The notes below the pieces were generated by a model. That model made no database searches and had not been told where the DNA came from. It saw only the letters and a program-made list of their open reading frames with translations. From Bradyrhizobium diversitatis (GTDB lineage: Bacteria > Pseudomonadota > Alphaproteobacteria > Rhizobiales > Xanthobacteraceae), in the NCBI RefSeq assembly GCF_016031635.1, contig NZ_JACEGD010000007.1, forward strand, positions 1 to 64,000: a stretch of 64,000 bases of DNA, in the 5' to 3' direction. Positions 8,810 through 18,169 of this stretch are shown here, piece by piece (position 1 is the stretch's first letter; the number at the start of each line of letters is the position of its first letter). The translations under genes were made by a program, and so were the position numbers.

Positions 8810-9783
8810 TCGAGATCCTGTCAGTCACGGGTCCCGCAAGCATCCAGGATCTCGGGCGCTTCGACCAGTACCGATTCGGGGTTGGCACGTCGGGTGCGAT
8901 GGACGATGTCGCGCTGCGCGCCGGCAACATTTTGCTCGGCAATGACGAGAATGCCGCCGCCGTGGAAATCCCGATCATGCCGTTCAGGCTCCGCTTCGAT
9001 CGGAACATCGCTTTTGCCCTCACCGGCGCCGCCGTCGAGGCCGAGATCGCAGGACGCGCCATTCCGCCGTGGTGGCGCTCGTACGCGCGCGCCGGAGATA
9101 TTCTGAACATCAAGGCGATGTCTCACGGCGCACGAAGCTATCTGGCCGTCGGCGGCGGCATCGACGTGCCGATGGTGCTGGGTTCGCGCAGCACACAGTT
9201 TCGCGGCGAGTTCGGCGGCTTGCACGGACGGCCGCTGCAGGTTGGCGACATCCTGCCCTGCGCTACGTCCACCGCTGCCATTGGCGAGTTCGGGATCGAG
9301 CCCGCCGGCATCACGCTGGCACGGCCGAACGCTGCTGCGGACGAGAGCATCGTCAGGGTTATCGTTGCCGGTGAATATGACGCGTTCGAGGCCACGGCGC
9401 AGGAATTGTTCTGGTCCAGCAGCTGGACGATCACGCCCCAAAGCAATCGCTATGGTTATCGCCTGCAAGGCCCCGCAGTGAAGCCGAAAGCGCCGGTCGA
9501 AAAGCGCTCGCACGGCATCGTTCCGGGTGTTATCCAGATTCCCCCCAACGGACAGCCCATCATCCAGATGCGAGATGCGCAGACATCCGGCGGCTATCCG
9601 AAGATCGCGACCGTGATCGGGGCCGACCTGTGGCGTGTCGGGCAGGCGCGGCTCGGCGGCAAGCTGCGGTTCGAGCAGACCGCCTACACCGATGCGCTTG
9701 CAGCCGAAGACGATATGTCGGCCTATCTCGACCGGTTGAGGACCAACATGCGTCTTGTCGAGGAGGCCGGAACATGCCGATAG
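8806..9783 (+). CDS. pxpC: PxpC/KipA-type subunit, biotin-dependent carboxyltransferase family (copy 1)
   Basis: This protein of 325 residues has all KipA/PxpC landmarks: SIQDLGR near the start, GTSGAMDDVALRAGNILLGN, LAVGGGIDVPMVLGSRST, then RSHGIVPGVIQIPPNGQPI and GGYPKIATVI. The start is a TTG that overlaps the pxpB stop by four bases and gives the normal [17 protein letters not shown] beginning. It is about half identical to the second copy at 11004-11981 over the N-terminal 140 residues. It probably forms the carboxyltransferase or lactam-opening complex with PxpB. Confidence 0.9.
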   Translation: MIEILSVTGPASIQDLGRFDQYRFGVGTSGAMDDVALRAGNILLGNDENAAAVEIPIMPFRLRFDRNIAFALTGAAVEAEIAGRAIPPWWRSYARAGDILNIKAMSHGARSYLAVGGGIDVPMVLGSRSTQFRGEFGGLHGRPLQVGDILPCATSTAAIGEFGIEPAGITLARPNAAADESIVRVIVAGEYDAFEATAQELFWSSSWTITPQSNRYGYRLQGPAVKPKAPVEKRSHGIVPGVIQIPPNGQPIIQMRDAQTSGGYPKIATVIGADLWRVGQARLGGKLRFEQTAYTDALAAEDDMSAYLDRLRTNMRLVEEAGTCR

Positions 9784-10208
9784 AGACGACCGACATCGCG
9801 CGCTTGGCACAGATCCTCGAAAACTCCGGTGTCGACACGATCGAGATCGAGGAGCCGGGACTGACCCTGAAGCTCGTTGTGGACACGAGGTCCCGGATCG
9901 CAGCGTCTGCATCGCCTGCGGCCGCAACCGCCCCTGTCGCCGATCATTTCGTCATGGCGAAAGCCGATGTCGCGGGACATTTCCGCGCGGCTCATCCCTG
10001 GCAGGACAAGCCGTTCGTCGCGCCCGGCCAGCGCATCGAGGCTGGCGCGACGCTCGGCCTCGTGAAGATCGGGCTGTTGTATGCACCCGTCGTTGCGCCC
10101 ACCGCGGGCATCGTCGATGCCGTGATCGCGGAAACCGGCGCCATGGTCGGCTACGGCACTCCGATCGTGCGCATCCTTCCGCTCGCGGCAAGCGACCCGC
10201 TCAATTGA
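9774..10208 (+). CDS. BCCP-like carrier-domain protein lacking the biotin lysine
   Basis: This 144-residue protein copies the AccB layout. An N-terminal helix (TTDIARLAQILENSGVDTIE) precedes an Ala/Pro linker and a C-terminal lipoyl/biotinyl fold (AHPWQDKPFVAPGQRIEAGA ... GYGTPIVRIL). Where carriers have EAMKM it reads LVKIGLLYAP, so the acceptor lysine aligns with glycine. It cannot be biotinylated at the usual place. AGGAGG sits 7 bases before the ATG, and the gene overlaps pxpC by 10 bases, so it is an intended part of the operon. It may be a structural or docking subunit of the carboxylase. Its 3' end overlaps the convergent pxpA by 8 bases. Confidence 0.8.
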   Translation: MPIETTDIARLAQILENSGVDTIEIEEPGLTLKLVVDTRSRIAASASPAAATAPVADHFVMAKADVAGHFRAAHPWQDKPFVAPGQRIEAGATLGLVKIGLLYAPVVAPTAGIVDAVIAETGAMVGYGTPIVRILPLAASDPLN

Positions 10209-10968
10209 GCAGTACAGTTGCAGGCGTGACTTCACCGCCGCCCTGTTCGATCACGCGGCGAACCGTACGGGCGAGATCGACCGATCCAGGCGTGTCGCTG
10301 TGGATCAGGATCGAGCGGGCATCGACCTTGATCGACTTGCCCTCAATGGTCTTCACCGTCCCGCTGTCCAGGAACCGCTTGACCCGCTCAGCCACCATTT
10401 CCTGCGAGGTGATGACGGAATTGGGAAGCTTGCGGGAGACCAGATGGGCGTTCTCGTCATACGCCCGATCCGCCAGGAACAACGTCAAGACGCGCAAGCC
10501 GACCCCGCGCGCGGCGCGCACGATCTCGGCGTCGGACTGCGAGAACACGATGAAATCGCGGTTGATGGTCGCGATCGCGCGCGCGACGACATCAGCCATG
10601 TCGGGGTCCGCGTTGACCATATTGCCCATCGCGGCGTGGAAGCTGACATGGGTCACGCGGTGGCCGGCATTGACCGCGATCGCCTGCAAGGCGCCGATCT
10701 GATAGACCATATGCTTCTCGAGTTCGGCGGCATCCATCTGGATCACGCGGCGGCCAAATCCAAGCAGGTCGGGCAGGCCCGGATGGGCGCCGACCTCGAC
10801 TCCCTTCTGCTTTGCCAGGCGGACCATGCGATCCATGATAATGGGATCGCCGGCGTGGAAACCGCACGCCACATTGGCAGACGAGATGATGCCCATCAGC
10901 GCCTCGTCGTCGCAGATGCGGTAATTGCCGAAGCCTTCGCCCATGTCCGAATTGATGCCGACTTTCAT
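10201..10968 (-). CDS. pxpA: 5-oxoprolinase subunit A (LamB/YcsF family)
   Basis: This 255-residue protein begins MKVGINSDMGEGFGNYRICD, the hallmark of PxpA/YcsF. It continues with SSANVACGFHAGDPIIMDRM, GVEVGAHPGLPD and FHAAMGNMVN, which contribute the His/Asp residues of the family's active-site cleft. In the known PxpABC enzyme it hydrolyses 5-oxoproline with PxpBC and ATP. I prefer the ATG at 10968; a TTG at 11007 would add 13 charged residues not typical of the family. It is the last gene of the minus arm, after pxpB2-pxpC2. Confidence 0.9.
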   Translation of the reverse strand: MKVGINSDMGEGFGNYRICDDEALMGIISSANVACGFHAGDPIIMDRMVRLAKQKGVEVGAHPGLPDLLGFGRRVIQMDAAELEKHMVYQIGALQAIAVNAGHRVTHVSFHAAMGNMVNADPDMADVVARAIATINRDFIVFSQSDAEIVRAARGVGLRVLTLFLADRAYDENAHLVSRKLPNSVITSQEMVAERVKRFLDSGTVKTIEGKSIKVDARSILIHSDTPGSVDLARTVRRVIEQGGGEVTPATVLLN

Positions 10969-11003
10969 GTTCGCACCCTGCTCTTGTTCTCGTTGACGTT
11001 CAC

Positions 11004-11981
11004 TCAAAGCTGGCGATAGAGATCCGCGACAGCCCGCAAGCTGGCGAGATAGTCATTGACGGGAGCCATGGCCGCGACCGCGTCCTGGTAGCTCACCTCG
11101 CTGAAAGCGATGAATGATCCTGGCGCCGTCTGGCCCAGGCGCCAGAGATCGGCCTGAATCACGGCCGCGATCTTGGGATAGCCGCCTGCCGTGTTGGCGT
11201 CGCTCATCTGGATGATCGGCTCGCCGGACGGCGGCACCTGCACGACGCCGGCCACGACGCCATGCGAGCGCATCTCGATCGGCGCGTCCAATGTCAACTT
11301 GTCTCCAGTAAGGCGGTATCCGCCGCGGTCGCTCCGGGCGCTGACCTTCCATGCAGTGGACCAGAACCTCGCCTGCATCGCCTCTGAAAACAGATCATAT
11401 TCACCGGCCCGCATGACGCGTATCGGCAGCACGCCGTCATCTCGCCGGCCGGCGCCAGTGATCGCGACGTCCGGCGGCGCGGCACCGAAGTCGAAACGGC
11501 GGGCAGCGTCTCGCGGCGGCCTGCCGACCGGAACGACGTCGCCGGTCTGCAAGCTGCGCCCCTCGAGCCCACCGAAGCCCGCGCGCAGATGCGTGCTGCG
11601 CGAACCCAGCACCTGCGGAACGTCGAGGCCGCCCCCGAACGTCGCGTAGACGCGCGCACCGCGGCGCGGCGTTCCGATCGCGAGAATGTCGCCAGGCCTC
11701 GCCTGCTTGCACCACCACGGACGCAAGGATAATCCGGCCAGCGTCGACACGTGATCGGCGCCGGTGAGCGCAAATGTCGCCTCCTTCTGGAAACGCAGGC
11801 GGAACGGAAACGTCTGGATCTCGATGCCCGCGGCGTCGTCTTCATTGCCGAGCAGCGCATTTCCGGCCGCGAGCGCGACGGGATCCATGGCGCCGGACGT
11901 GCTCACACCGATGCCGCGCGCACCATGCCGGCCGAGATCCTGGATCGTGTTGAAGGCGGGGCTGGTCAGGATCTCGATCAT
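11004..11981 (-). CDS. pxpC: PxpC/KipA-type subunit (copy 2)
   Basis: A second PxpC of 325 residues. It shows TIQDLGRHGARGIGVSTSGA, GNALLGNEDDAAGIEIQTFP, FGGGLDVPQVLGSRST, RSHGVVAGVVQVPPSGEPI and GGYPKIAAVI. The ATG overlaps the pxpB2 stop (ATGA). Its neighbours are pxpB2 and pxpA, so this copy is the better candidate for a true PxpABC 5-oxoprolinase-type complex, while copy 1 is linked to accBC. The two copies are clearly diverged, so the duplication is not recent. Confidence 0.9.
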   Translation of the reverse strand: MIEILTSPAFNTIQDLGRHGARGIGVSTSGAMDPVALAAGNALLGNEDDAAGIEIQTFPFRLRFQKEATFALTGADHVSTLAGLSLRPWWCKQARPGDILAIGTPRRGARVYATFGGGLDVPQVLGSRSTHLRAGFGGLEGRSLQTGDVVPVGRPPRDAARRFDFGAAPPDVAITGAGRRDDGVLPIRVMRAGEYDLFSEAMQARFWSTAWKVSARSDRGGYRLTGDKLTLDAPIEMRSHGVVAGVVQVPPSGEPIIQMSDANTAGGYPKIAAVIQADLWRLGQTAPGSFIAFSEVSYQDAVAAMAPVNDYLASLRAVADLYRQL

Positions 11982-12673
11982 AGCTCGATCCGATCGATCC
12001 TGAATCTGACACGGTCCCCCGGCATCATGAGAGACGGTTGCTCGCGTTGCGGATCGAACATGGTGACAGAGGCCCAGCCGATGGCGTTCCATCCATTGGG
12101 GCTCGACAGCGCCGCGACGCCCGTCTGCATCCCGCCGATGGTCACCGAACCCGCGCGCATGTTGAGCGAGGGCACCGATTTGCGCGGCATGTGGATGCGC
12201 GGATCGAGGCCGTGGAGATAACCAAACCCCGGCGAGCTCGCGACGGCGCAGACCGTGTAATCGCCCTCGCTATGAATTCTGATGACCTCGCGCGCCGGCA
12301 ATCCGGTGTGCTTCGCGACCGCCGGCAAGTCGAAGCCGAGCTCGCCGCCATAGATTACAGGAATTTCGATGACCTTGCCGTTGGCCTTGCGGCCGGGCAA
12401 GCGATGCCACTGCTCGACGATCGAAGCGCCGAGCATGCCGATATCAACAGGCGGCTGCTCGAATACCAGCATCACATTGGTGACGCCGATGACGGCTTCC
12501 CGGACGTTCGGCCAGGACGCCGCAGCATCCGCGAGCGCCCAGATGCGTCCCTGTTGAATCAGGTCAAAGTCACCCGGCGCTTCGACGAGCATCGCCAGCG
12601 TGCCGATCAGGCTTATCTTCGGGCTTTTTTCGATCGCGCCGACAAGGGGAGCGCTGGGCTGATTAATCGACAA
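11978..12673 (-). CDS. pxpB: PxpB/KipI-type subunit (copy 2)
   Basis: This KipI/PxpB homologue contains ISLIGTLAMLVEAPGDFDLI, PVIYGGELGFDLPAVAKHTG, SSPGFGYLHGLDPRIHMPRK and SVTIGGMQTGVAALSSPNGW. The frame is open to 12790, but I place the start at a TTG (12673) with GAGG 6 bases upstream, because the extra N-terminus (Arg/Gly-rich) has no family counterpart. The start is uncertain. It is coupled to pxpC2 by an ATGA overlap. The ABC transporter genes lie upstream on the same strand, so import and processing are probably co-expressed. Confidence 0.85.
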   Translation of the reverse strand: MSINQPSAPLVGAIEKSPKISLIGTLAMLVEAPGDFDLIQQGRIWALADAAASWPNVREAVIGVTNVMLVFEQPPVDIGMLGASIVEQWHRLPGRKANGKVIEIPVIYGGELGFDLPAVAKHTGLPAREVIRIHSEGDYTVCAVASSPGFGYLHGLDPRIHMPRKSVPSLNMRAGSVTIGGMQTGVAALSSPNGWNAIGWASVTMFDPQREQPSLMMPGDRVRFRIDRIEL

Positions 12674-12811
12674 CAAGGGCCTCGCTAGTGCAACGCCTGC
12701 GGCGCCGCCGCCTCCAGTTCTAGCCAAACAGCCCAAGTCGATCCAAGACGATGTTCGTCTGCGGGTATAAGGGATGTCGATTGCCCGCACCCGCTGCGCC
12801 CGCCTCGAGCG

Positions 12812-13906
12812 TCAGTGACGGGCAATGATATGATTGCTCGGCGACTCCCACCGCGCGACAACCTCCTCGCCCACCGCGTATCGAAGTCCTGCCTGTTGCG
12901 ACTGATTCTGCTCGAACACGATGATCTGCGCGCCACTCGGCGTCCTGAGGTAATAGTGACTGACGAAGCCGCGATAGATCGCCTGGTCGACACGCGCCAT
13001 CACGCTGTTCGCACGTTGCGCCGCCGAGGCCTGACCAGCCCTCTCGACGATGATGGCCTCCGGCCTGATCGAGACCATCGCGTCGCTTGACGAGGCGGGA
13101 AGCTGATCGACCTGAAGGCTCAATTCGGGCGACACGCGAATGACCGCTCCACTGCCGTTGCGCTGCTCGACCGAACCTTCAAACAGGTTTGAAGCGCCGA
13201 TGAACTGCGCAACGAATTTCGAAGCCGGACGCTGGTAGATTTCCGTGGCCGAGCCGACCTGTTCGAGCTTGCCATCGCGCATCACCACGATCTTGTCAGC
13301 CATCGTCAGCGCTTCGTCCTGATCGTGGGTCACCATGATGGTGGTCAGGCCGAGCCTGCGCTGCAGGGCGCGCAGCTCGACCTGCATGCTCTCGCGAAGC
13401 CCCTTGTCGAGCGCCCCGAGCGGCTCGTCAAGCAGCAGCATTGCCGGTTCGATCACCAGGGCACGCCCCAGCGCGACGCGCTGTTGCTGACCGCCGGAGA
13501 GTTGGGCCGGATAGCGCTTTCCGAAGTTCGAGAGCTGGACGAGGCTGAGAGCTTCGCTCACCTTCCTCGCGGCATCCGACTTGGACATCCCGCGCATCTC
13601 CAGGCCGAATACGATGTTCTCCTCGACGGTCAGATGAGGGAACAAGGCATAGTTCTGGAACAGCATCCCGACGTTGCGGCGATGCACCGGCACGTCGGTC
13701 ATCCTCTTGTCGTTTACGAAGACGTCGCCGGATGTCGGACGGATCAGTCCCGCGATCATGCGGAGGCAGGTCGTCTTGCCGCATCCGCTCGGACCGAGCA
13801 AAGCGACCATGTGCCCCGGCTCGATCGCGAGCGAGACGTTGTCGACCGCGACCATGCGGCCGTATTCCTTGCTGAGGCGCTCAAGCCTGACTTCAGAAGA
13901 TTTCAT
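12812..13906 (-). CDS. ABC transporter ATP-binding protein (PotA-like)
   Basis: A 364-residue ABC ATPase. Walker A is GPSGCGKTT, the signature is LSGGQQQRVALGRAL, Walker B is [11 protein letters not shown], and the switch His lies in THDQDEA. A C-terminal TOBE-like extension follows (about 280-364, VSIRPEAIIVERA). This places it with spermidine/putrescine and Fe3+ type importers. It is the last transporter gene of the minus operon, 11 bases after the binding-protein gene. The importer probably feeds the pxp enzymes. Confidence 0.92.
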   Translation of the reverse strand: MKSSEVRLERLSKEYGRMVAVDNVSLAIEPGHMVALLGPSGCGKTTCLRMIAGLIRPTSGDVFVNDKRMTDVPVHRRNVGMLFQNYALFPHLTVEENIVFGLEMRGMSKSDAARKVSEALSLVQLSNFGKRYPAQLSGGQQQRVALGRALVIEPAMLLLDEPLGALDKGLRESMQVELRALQRRLGLTTIMVTHDQDEALTMADKIVVMRDGKLEQVGSATEIYQRPASKFVAQFIGASNLFEGSVEQRNGSGAVIRVSPELSLQVDQLPASSSDAMVSIRPEAIIVERAGQASAAQRANSVMARVDQAIYRGFVSHYYLRTPSGAQIIVFEQNQSQQAGLRYAVGEEVVARWESPSNHIIARH

Positions 13907-13917
13907 GACGGCCCCGC

Positions 13918-14982
13918 TCAGCTCGTGAACACTTCGTTATACTTCTCCAGCCAGGGACCGCGGCGCGGGACGATGAAATTCCAGTCCGGCGTGAAGAGCC
14001 CGAGATCGGTGGCCTTCGTATCGGGATAAGCGAGGAATTTTGCCGTCTCAGGCTTGAAATCGATTCCGCTGACCGAGGGCGCGCTCAGCGTCTGCTCGGA
14101 CAGCATCCTGGCGACCGCCGGGTCCAGGATGCGGTTGATGAAAGCGGCTCCGAGTTCCGGCTCCGGTGCATTCTTGACGATCGTCATGCTGTTGATGCCG
14201 GTGAATGCGCCCTCCTTCGGGAAGGTCATATCGAGCGGCAGCCCCTTCGCGGTGTGCGGATAGATCGCCTTGGAATATTCGATGCCGCCGATCGTCGCCT
14301 GCCCCTGCGCGACCTGGAGCACCTGCGCCTCGCTATCGTAGATCGTCAGCACGTTCGGCTTGAGCGTCGCCAGCTTGTCCCAGCCCTGATCGACCAAATA
14401 TTGCGCCTCCTTGAACGGCTTGCCCGTGACGAGCGAGGCCGCGACGATGAGCATCAGCACGCTCTGGGTATTCTTGGGCGTGTTGAGGAGGATCTGCTTG
14501 CGATATTTGGCGTCGAAGATCTCCTCATAGCTCTTGAGCGGCTTGGTCACCTGCGGATTGATGAACATGGCCGCGCTGGAGATCGAGAATCCGACGCCGT
14601 AGCCGTCCTCGAAGATATATCGCGGATAGACCATCGCCAGATTAGGGATCTTGTCGGCGTCGAGCTTGCCGATCAGGCCCTCCTGCTTGGCCTGGGGAAT
14701 GCCGACGTCGTCCATCATCATAACGCTGAATCGCGGCGTGTCGCGGGTTGCGCGAAGCGCGGCGATGTTGGAGAGGGTTGCCCCCTCGGTCGTGAAGACC
14801 CGGCATTTGAACTCGGTTTCGAACTTGGGAATGACCTCCTTCTGGATCAGTTTGCCCAGGGCGGAGTTGTAAACGCCGACGTGCAGCTGCTTGGTGTCCT
14901 GCGACCACGCCCGGCTGATGATGGTCGGGAAGGCGACCGCGGATGCACCGGCCTTGATGAGAGTCCTACGCGTCAGTCTCAT
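13918..14982 (-). CDS. ABC transporter substrate-binding protein (PotD-like), Tat-exported
   Basis: A 354-residue periplasmic binding protein with a twin-arginine leader (RLTRRTLIKAGASAVAFP, cleavage probably after SRAWSQ). The mature part matches the spermidine/putrescine-type bacterial extracellular solute-binding family, for example LHVGVYNSALGKLIQKEVIP and GQATIGGIEYSKAIYPHTAK. It lies between the permease genes and the ATPase gene. The ligand is unknown. By context it is probably a small nitrogenous compound handled by the Pxp, aminotransferase and SDR enzymes. Confidence 0.9.
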   Translation of the reverse strand: MRLTRRTLIKAGASAVAFPTIISRAWSQDTKQLHVGVYNSALGKLIQKEVIPKFETEFKCRVFTTEGATLSNIAALRATRDTPRFSVMMMDDVGIPQAKQEGLIGKLDADKIPNLAMVYPRYIFEDGYGVGFSISSAAMFINPQVTKPLKSYEEIFDAKYRKQILLNTPKNTQSVLMLIVAASLVTGKPFKEAQYLVDQGWDKLATLKPNVLTIYDSEAQVLQVAQGQATIGGIEYSKAIYPHTAKGLPLDMTFPKEGAFTGINSMTIVKNAPEPELGAAFINRILDPAVARMLSEQTLSAPSVSGIDFKPETAKFLAYPDTKATDLGLFTPDWNFIVPRRGPWLEKYNEVFTS

Positions 14983-15009
14983 GGTCCAATCTCCATCTAC
15001 AAAAGAACA

Positions 15010-15813
15010 TCAGGCGGCCAGCGCGCGGCGAAGACCTACCAATTTTTCCAGGAGCAAGACGCCGACCATCGCCATCAGGATGATGATGGTCGACATCGCC
15101 GGCACGGACGGATCAAAAACGTTGACGAGCTGCCGCATCAAGACCAGCGGCACGGGCGTGTATTCGGAGTTCGCCAGCCACATCGTGACAGGGTAGTTGT
15201 CGAACGACACCATGAAGGCAAACAGTCCGCCGGCGGCGACCCCGGATGCGATCTGCGGCAGCGTCACCCGCCAGAAGGTTCGCAGCCGGCCGGCCCCGAG
15301 AGTGCGGGCAGCATCCTCCAGATTCTCGTCGACCAATTGCAGACTGGTGACCACCGTCCTGATCACATAGGGCGAGGTCACGACGATATGGCCGATCAGA
15401 AGGTTCAGCCGCGCGTCTGTCGAGCCGAGCTTATTGAGGACCTGGAGCAGCGCGAGGCCCGTTATCAGGGCTGGAAATATCAGCGGCGAAAGCAGGAAAC
15501 CCTTGATCGCCGCGAGGCCGACGAAATGTCCGCGCACCAGCGCGAAGGCCGCCGGCACACCGAACAGCAGCGAGCCCACCGTCGTGCCGAGCGCGAGCAA
15601 AATGCTGAGCCGCATCGCTTCGAGGAAGTCGCGGTCCTGGAGAACCTTGGCATACCATTTCAGCGTGAAGCCCTGCGGCGGAAAGGTCACGAAATAGGAA
15701 TCGGAAACCGACGCGGCCATGACGAGGAGCAGTGGCGCGAGGATGAACAGCATCATGCCGGCGGTGATGGCGTAGAGGATGAAGGCACCGAAGCCGGAAA
15801 ACCGCTCGTCCAT
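15010..15813 (-). CDS. ABC transporter permease (PotC-like)
   Basis: A 267-residue inner-membrane permease with about six hydrophobic segments (for example FGAFILYAITAGMMLFILAP). The EAA loop is ENLEDAARTLGAGRLRTFWR with VTLPQIASG. The start is the ATG overlapping the upstream permease stop (TGATG), giving MDERFSGFGAF. The much longer open frame upstream is an antisense-free extension over the first permease and is not real. Confidence 0.9.
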   Translation of the reverse strand: MDERFSGFGAFILYAITAGMMLFILAPLLLVMAASVSDSYFVTFPPQGFTLKWYAKVLQDRDFLEAMRLSILLALGTTVGSLLFGVPAAFALVRGHFVGLAAIKGFLLSPLIFPALITGLALLQVLNKLGSTDARLNLLIGHIVVTSPYVIRTVVTSLQLVDENLEDAARTLGAGRLRTFWRVTLPQIASGVAAGGLFAFMVSFDNYPVTMWLANSEYTPVPLVLMRQLVNVFDPSVPAMSTIIILMAMVGVLLLEKLVGLRRALAA

Positions 15814-16745
15814 CAGTCGGGCCTCCTGAGACGCCGGCCTTCCAGAAGCCACATCGAAACGCCATTCACCGCGAGAACGAGGCCGACGAGAACGACCGCA
15901 ATCGCAGCGCCGAACGGCCAGTCGTAGACGACGAAGATCTGCTGCTCGATCAAATTGCCGAGCATCACCGCCGAGGCCCCACCGAGGATTGCTGGAATGA
16001 CGAAGGAGCCGGCCGTGAGCGAAAATACCAGAGTGAAGCCCGCCACGAAGCCAGGCATGCTCAACGGCAGCGTCACCCGGAGAAAGACCTTCCACCAGGG
16101 GGCGCCGAGCATGCGAGCCGCATCTTCGAGGTTGGGATCGATCTTGCCAAGCGCGGACGCCAGCGGCAGAACCATCATCGGGAAGAATACGTGCAGCGAT
16201 CCGATCACGACCGCCGTTTCGGTGTAGAGGACCGATACCGGTGCGTCGACGACATGCAGCGTCATCAGGATCCAATTCAACATCCCTTTCGGGCCGTTCT
16301 GCAGCACCAGCTGCCAGCCGTATCCACGAACGACCACGCTGACGATCAGGGGCGCGATCACGATCAAGGTGATGACGCGCGTGACCATCGGACGGCTCTT
16401 GACCATCACCAGCGCGACCGGATAGGCGAGCACCGTCGCGAGCGCCGAGGTGATGATGCTGATCCGCAGCGTGGTCCAAAGCACGCGCGCGTAGAGCTCG
16501 ACATTAACGAGGCGTGCGTAATGCGCCAGCGTAAACGGGCGGCCGATGATGCCGCGGCTGTCCTGGGTCTGGATGCTCGAGAACAGCAGGGCGAGCGCCG
16601 GATAGAAGAAGAAATAGGTCAGGAAAGCCAACATCGGGATGGCGAGAACCCCGACAGGCAACGCCAAGCGCCAGCGCGATCTCTCCCGGGCGACCGGTGG
16701 CGCCTCAACAGTCAAAACTGCCACCGCCTCGTCGCTGGTGGTCAT
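15813..16745 (-). CDS. ABC transporter permease (PotB-like)
   Basis: A 310-residue permease. A hydrophilic N-terminus of about 30 residues precedes the first membrane segment (LPVGVLAIPMLAFLTYFFFY). The EAA loop is DPNLEDAARMLGAPWWKVFL followed by RVTLPLSMPG. I use the ATG at 16745, which has GAGG 10 bases upstream; a TTG 30 bases further is possible. It is the first transporter gene and is separated from the aminotransferase gene by 221 bases, so it may have its own promoter. Confidence 0.9.
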   Translation of the reverse strand: MTTSDEAVAVLTVEAPPVARERSRWRLALPVGVLAIPMLAFLTYFFFYPALALLFSSIQTQDSRGIIGRPFTLAHYARLVNVELYARVLWTTLRISIITSALATVLAYPVALVMVKSRPMVTRVITLIVIAPLIVSVVVRGYGWQLVLQNGPKGMLNWILMTLHVVDAPVSVLYTETAVVIGSLHVFFPMMVLPLASALGKIDPNLEDAARMLGAPWWKVFLRVTLPLSMPGFVAGFTLVFSLTAGSFVIPAILGGASAVMLGNLIEQQIFVVYDWPFGAAIAVVLVGLVLAVNGVSMWLLEGRRLRRPD

Positions 16746-16966
16746 CGCTGGCCGTCCTCGACTGTGGGATACCAAGACTGCCCCTCTTTAGAACAAAGCT
16801 TATGCGCTGGCATTCTACAGGACCAAGAACATCTTCGTTTAGGGGCATCAGGAACGATTATGACAACCGCTTCGGCATATTGCTCCGATCTTGATCTGCG
16901 AACGCCGCTGGTTACGGCTTTCGCCCACCGTCCGGGGGCCCTCCCCCTTGCATTTCCAATGCCCGG

Positions 16967-18169
16967 TCAGCGCAGGCTTTCGCAGAAGCTTGCGATGCGC
17001 CGGCAGCCTTCCTTGAGCGATCCGATATCGGTCGCGTAGGAAATGCGGAAATACGGGCTCATGCCGTAGGCGCCACCGTGCACCGCAGCGACATGCTGCT
17101 CCTCCAGCAAAGCCGAGATGAAGTCGGCATCGGTGTCCAGCCGCCGTCCGCCTTTCGTGGTCTTGCCGATGCAGCCGGCGATGTTCGGAAACACGTAGAA
17201 GGCGCCTTGGGGCCTGTGGCAGGTGATGCCGGGTATCTGATTGAGGAGCTTGACCACCAGATCGCGCCGGTCGCAATAGATGTCCGCGCGCTCCTTAAGG
17301 TAGTCCTGCGGTCCGTCCAGGACCGCAACCGCCGCTGCCTGGCTCAGGGTACAAATTCCACCGGTCGCCTGACCATGGACGTTGTTCATCGCCGCGATCA
17401 GGTCCCTGGGGCCTCCGCAATAGCCGACGCGCCAGCCCGTCATGGCGTAGGCCTTCGACGCGCCGTTGACAGTCACGACGCGATTCTTCAGCCGTGGCTC
17501 AACCTCAGCGATTGTACAGAACTCGAAACCATCATAGGTGAGATGTTCATAGATGTCGTCGGTCAGGATCCAGACGTTGGGATGCTTCAACATGACGTCG
17601 GCGATCGCGCGCATCTCCTCGCGCGTGCAGGCCGCGCCGGTCGGATTGTTGGGAAAATTCAGGATCAACCACTTCGTCCTCGGGGTGATCGCCGCATCGA
17701 GGTCCGCCGGGCGGAGCTTGAACTGGTTGTTCTCAGGACAGGGCACGGCGACGGGCGTCGCCTCCGCAAGGAGAACGATGTCGGCATAGGTGATCCAGCC
17801 GGGAGCCGGAATGACCACCTCGTCGCCCGGATTGCAGGTCGCGAATAGTGCGTTGAAGATGATCTGCTTGCCGCCGTTGGCGATCAGGATCTCGTCAAGA
17901 CCATAGTCGAGCTTGTTCTCGCGCTTGAACTTGCGCTGCACCGCGGTCCTCAGCGCGGCGGTCCCCGGCTGCGCCGGATATTTGGTATCGCCGGCAAGCG
18001 CCGCCCGATGAGCGGCCTCGATCGCATGCGGCGGCGTTGGAAAATCGGGCTCCCCGGACGACAGGCCGACGATCTTGACGCCTGCGTCGCGCAGCTCACG
18101 CGCCTTGTCCGTCATCGCCGCCGAGGCCGATACCTTCACGGTCTTGAGGCGATTTGCGAGTTCAGGCAT
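16967..18169 (-). CDS. PLP-dependent aminotransferase, class I/II
   Basis: A full-length fold-type I aminotransferase of 400 residues, AspC/AspAT subgroup I-gamma by look. PLP-binding landmarks are NGGKQIIFNALFA, LNFPNNPTGAACTREEM, DDIYEHLTYDGF, and the Schiff-base K239 in NGASKAYAMTGWRVGY. The conserved substrate Arg lies near the end (PYFRISYATD). It overlaps the upstream SDR stop by 8 bases, so the two are coupled. In this operon it could act on an amino acid released by the Pxp enzymes. The real donor/acceptor pair is unknown. Confidence 0.92.
   Translation of the reverse strand: MPELANRLKTVKVSASAAMTDKARELRDAGVKIVGLSSGEPDFPTPPHAIEAAHRAALAGDTKYPAQPGTAALRTAVQRKFKRENKLDYGLDEILIANGGKQIIFNALFATCNPGDEVVIPAPGWITYADIVLLAEATPVAVPCPENNQFKLRPADLDAAITPRTKWLILNFPNNPTGAACTREEMRAIADVMLKHPNVWILTDDIYEHLTYDGFEFCTIAEVEPRLKNRVVTVNGASKAYAMTGWRVGYCGGPRDLIAAMNNVHGQATGGICTLSQAAAVAVLDGPQDYLKERADIYCDRRDLVVKLLNQIPGITCHRPQGAFYVFPNIAGCIGKTTKGGRRLDTDADFISALLEEQHVAAVHGGAYGMSPYFRISYATDIGSLKEGCRRIASFCESLR

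Noticed and set aside
14254..15927. 557-codon plus-strand frame across the ABC transporter genes
   Set aside because: Shadow of three well-supported minus-strand genes. Its sequence is Arg/His/Asp-rich without domains.
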